Assembly (NCBI GenBank): GCA_050331095.1 | Contig: JBHJHE010000010.1 | Span: 62,001-126,000, forward strand | Source: MED-G105 sp050331095 | Lineage (GTDB): Bacteria; Pseudomonadota; Alphaproteobacteria; Caulobacterales; Parvularculaceae | Direction: 5' to 3' | DNA: 64,000 nucleotides | Part shown: piece by piece, positions 61,913 to 64,000 of the stretch | How positions within the stretch are numbered: the stretch's first letter is position 1 | Layout: each line of letters begins with the position of its first letter | Program-made: the position numbers and the translations under genes | The notes under the pieces: model-generated | The model's database searches: none | What the model was told of the DNA's origin: nothing | What the model saw: only the letters and a program-made list of their open reading frames with translations

Positions 61913-63274
61913 ATGACCTCAGCCGCGGAGCAGTTCGCCCAGAACATCACCTTCGAATCCTTCGCCAAGGCGGAGGAATTGAAGAAGCGTTTGTTGTTCA
62001 CGCTCGGCGCGCTGATCGTCTACCGCCTTGGCACCTTCGTGCCGATCCCCGGCATCAACCCGATCGCCTACGCCCAGCAATTCCAGTCCCAGTCCGGCGG
62101 ACTTCTCGGCACGCTGAACCTGTTCACCGGCGGCGCCGTCGAGCGGATGGCGATCTTCGCCCTCAACATCATGCCGTACATCTCGGCGTCGATCATCCTG
62201 CAGCTGATGACCGCTGTGATCCCGACGCTCGAACAATTGAAGAAGGAAGGCGAGCAGGGACGCCGACAGATCAATCAGTACACCAGGTATCTGACGGTCT
62301 TTCTCGCGACCATTCAGGGCTATTTCATCGCCGTCAGCCTCCAGGGCGGCAGCGGCGGTGGCGTGCCCGTCGTCATCAGTCCGGGCCCGTTCTTCCTTGC
62401 AACGACGACTGTGACCCTTGTCGGCGGCGTCATGTTTCTCCTGTGGCTTGGCGAGCAGATCACCGCGCGTGGCGTCGGCAACGGGGTTTCGCTTCTGATC
62501 TTCGCCGGCATCGTCGCGGAGCTGCCGCGAGCGGCGGCGGGCCTTTTCGCCCTCGGGCAAGGCTCCGGGGCGGGCGGCGCGTCGTTGCCGGGCGGCGTCG
62601 GCCTCCTGGTCATCGTCATGGCGCTCGCGCTTATCTATTTCGTCGTCTTCATCGAGCGGTCCCAGCGGCGCATCGTCGTCCAGTATCCGCGCCGACAGGT
62701 GGGCATGCGGATGACCCAGGGCGAGAAATCGCACCTGCCCTTGAAGCTCAACCCGTCGGGCGTGATCCCGCCGATCTTCGCATCGTCGCTCCTGCTGCTG
62801 CCGGCGACGGCCGCCGGCGCCGTCGGCACGGATTCGCCGGAGTGGCTGCAAACGCTGCAGATCATGTTCGCGCCGGGCCGCCCGCTCTATATCGCGCTTT
62901 ACGGGGCGCTGATCATTGCGTTCACGTTCGTCTACACGTCGGTCGTCTTCAACACCGAGGACGTGGCGGACAACCTCAAGAAATACGGCGGGTTCATCCA
63001 GGGCTATCGGCCCGGTCCGCGCACCGCTGAGTATCTCGACTACGTCGTCACTCGCCTGACCGTCATCGGCGCGGCCTATCTCGCCGCCGTGTGTCTGCTG
63101 CCGGAGGTCGTGCGGTCTCAGTATTCGAACATTCCGGTTTATCTCGGCGGCACGTCGCTGCTGATCGTCGTCTCCGTCACGCTCGATACGGTCGGGCAGA
63201 TCCAGGGCCATCTCGTCGCCCAGCAGTATGAGAGCCTGATCAAGAAATCGAAGCTGCGGGGGAACCGGAAATGA
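61913..63274 (+). CDS. secY: Preprotein translocase subunit SecY
   Basis: Ten-helix channel of the Sec translocon. GTFVPIPGINP after helix 1 (plug region follows), MPYISASIILQLMTAVIP, and ARGVGNGVSLLIFAGIV are typical. The C-terminal part reads NTEDVADNLKKYGGFIQGYRPG, where relatives usually have NPE and FIPG. 453 residues. Its TGA overlaps the adk start (ATGA). Confidence 0.97.
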   Translation: MTSAAEQFAQNITFESFAKAEELKKRLLFTLGALIVYRLGTFVPIPGINPIAYAQQFQSQSGGLLGTLNLFTGGAVERMAIFALNIMPYISASIILQLMTAVIPTLEQLKKEGEQGRRQINQYTRYLTVFLATIQGYFIAVSLQGGSGGGVPVVISPGPFFLATTTVTLVGGVMFLLWLGEQITARGVGNGVSLLIFAGIVAELPRAAAGLFALGQGSGAGGASLPGGVGLLVIVMALALIYFVVFIERSQRRIVVQYPRRQVGMRMTQGEKSHLPLKLNPSGVIPPIFASSLLLLPATAAGAVGTDSPEWLQTLQIMFAPGRPLYIALYGALIIAFTFVYTSVVFNTEDVADNLKKYGGFIQGYRPGPRTAEYLDYVVTRLTVIGAAYLAAVCLLPEVVRSQYSNIPVYLGGTSLLIVVSVTLDTVGQIQGHLVAQQYESLIKKSKLRGNRK

Positions 63275-64000
63275 TCCTCATACTGCTTGGGCCGCCGGGC
63301 GCCGGCAAAGGCACACAGGCGAAACGCCTCGTCGCCGAGCGCGGCATCCCGCAACTCTCCACCGGCGACATGTTGCGCGCCGAGACCAAGTCCGGCTCCG
63401 AGCTTGGAAAGCGCGTCCAGGAATTGATCGACAACGGGATCCTTGTCTCCGACGAGATCATTGAGGAGCTGCTGACGGCGCGGATCAAAGAGCCCGACTG
63501 CGCCAACGGCTTCATCCTCGACGGGGCGGTGCGCACGCTCGGCCAGGCGGAAATGGTGGACCGCGCGCTTGAGAAGGAAGGCCGCTCGCTGGATCTGGTG
63601 ATCGAGCTCATCGCGAAAGAGGAGACGCTCCTTGAGCGGATGAAAAAGCGCGTCGCCGACGCCGAAGCCGCTGGCGAGACGGTGCGCGCCGACGACAACG
63701 AGGAGACGTTCCGCAAGCGACAGTCGGTCTACCGCGACGAGACCGCGCCGGTCATTCCCTACTACGAGGCTCAGGGAAAGCTTCGCAAAATCGACGGCAT
63801 GCGCCCGGTCGAGGCCGTGGCCGCCGACATCGACGCGGCGCTCGTCGAAATCGCGGGGCCGCCCAACGCGGCTCCAGGCGCCGTCCTCGGCGCCGCCGCC
63901 GCCGTACCGTCGGCCGTCCCGCCGGCCGCTGCGGAGGCCGAGCCGGACCGGGCCGACGCTTCGGCCGCCAGTCCGGCGCGCGCCGCCGAGCCGACGGCGG
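63271..64000 (+). CDS. adk: Adenylate kinase (3' partial)
   Basis: Interconverts ATP+AMP and 2 ADP. Walker A GPPGAGKGT (residues 7-15), STGDMLRAE and the short LID form (VRADDNEETFRKR) are as in Alphaproteobacteria. The normally near-invariant DGFPR reads DGAVR: Ala86 and Val87 replace Phe and the cis-Pro, while Asp84 and Arg88 remain. The enzyme body ends near residue 195, then an Ala/Pro-rich low-complexity tail continues to the window edge (243 codons, no stop). secY and adk overlap by ATGA. Confidence 0.93.
   Translation, partial: MILILLGPPGAGKGTQAKRLVAERGIPQLSTGDMLRAETKSGSELGKRVQELIDNGILVSDEIIEELLTARIKEPDCANGFILDGAVRTLGQAEMVDRALEKEGRSLDLVIELIAKEETLLERMKKRVADAEAAGETVRADDNEETFRKRQSVYRDETAPVIPYYEAQGKLRKIDGMRPVEAVAADIDAALVEIAGPPNAAPGAVLGAAAAVPSAVPPAAAEAEPDRADASAASPARAAEPTA

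Overview
The window is GC-rich DNA from an alphaproteobacterium. Three things point there: the RpoB, RpoC and EF-Tu sequences, the lpxD-fabZ-lpxA-lpxI-lpxB cluster with LpxI, and the short form of adenylate kinase. A Caulobacter/Parvularcula-like lineage would fit, but I cannot fix the genus. Almost everything is encoded on the + strand in long, tightly coupled core operons.

Layout. (1) 1-15980: rpsB, tsf, pyrH, frr, uppS, cdsA, dxr, rseP, bamA, ompH, lpxD, fabZ, lpxA, lpxI, lpxB, covering translation factors, isoprenoid and phospholipid precursors, outer-membrane protein assembly and lipid A. (2) 15993-22726: a complete cytochrome c maturation set, ccmDABCE leftward and ccmFGHI rightward, including a 52-codon ccmD. 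(3) 22727-30849: a sucrose-type locus with an MFS transporter, LacI repressor, TonB-dependent receptor, amylosucrase-like GH13 enzyme and ROK fructokinase. Two near-identical palindromes mark its control points. (4) 30850-44790: tRNA-Trp with a duplicated 3' end, secE-nusG, rplKA, rplJL with a structured leader, a 2-oxoglutarate oxygenase gene, rpoB and rpoC, ended by a strong terminator. (5) 44789-46691: a glycosyltransferase and a sulfotransferase, divergent. (6) 47075-64000: rpsL-rpsG-fusA-tuf, a terminator, then the S10 and spc ribosomal protein operons through rplO, secY and the start of adk.

Three things stand out. First, a barnase-like RNase sequence and a barstar-type inhibitor gene lie inside the spc operon between rpmD and rplO. 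The RNase keeps all four catalytic residues but has no N-terminal half and no stop codon of its own. The barstar gene is coupled to rplO by an ATGA overlap. Second, four in-frame stop codons interrupt genes whose downstream coding is intact: rpsB, rpoC twice, and the amylosucrase. In addition, rpoB (rifampicin pocket) and adk (DGFPR motif) carry odd residues at near-invariant positions. All of these are substitutions; I saw no frameshift in a core gene. Sequence error, damage-type G:C to T:A change and true decay are all open. Third, a PKHD-type hydroxylase gene sits between rplL and rpoB.

No CRISPR array, insertion sequence, prophage or replication origin was seen.
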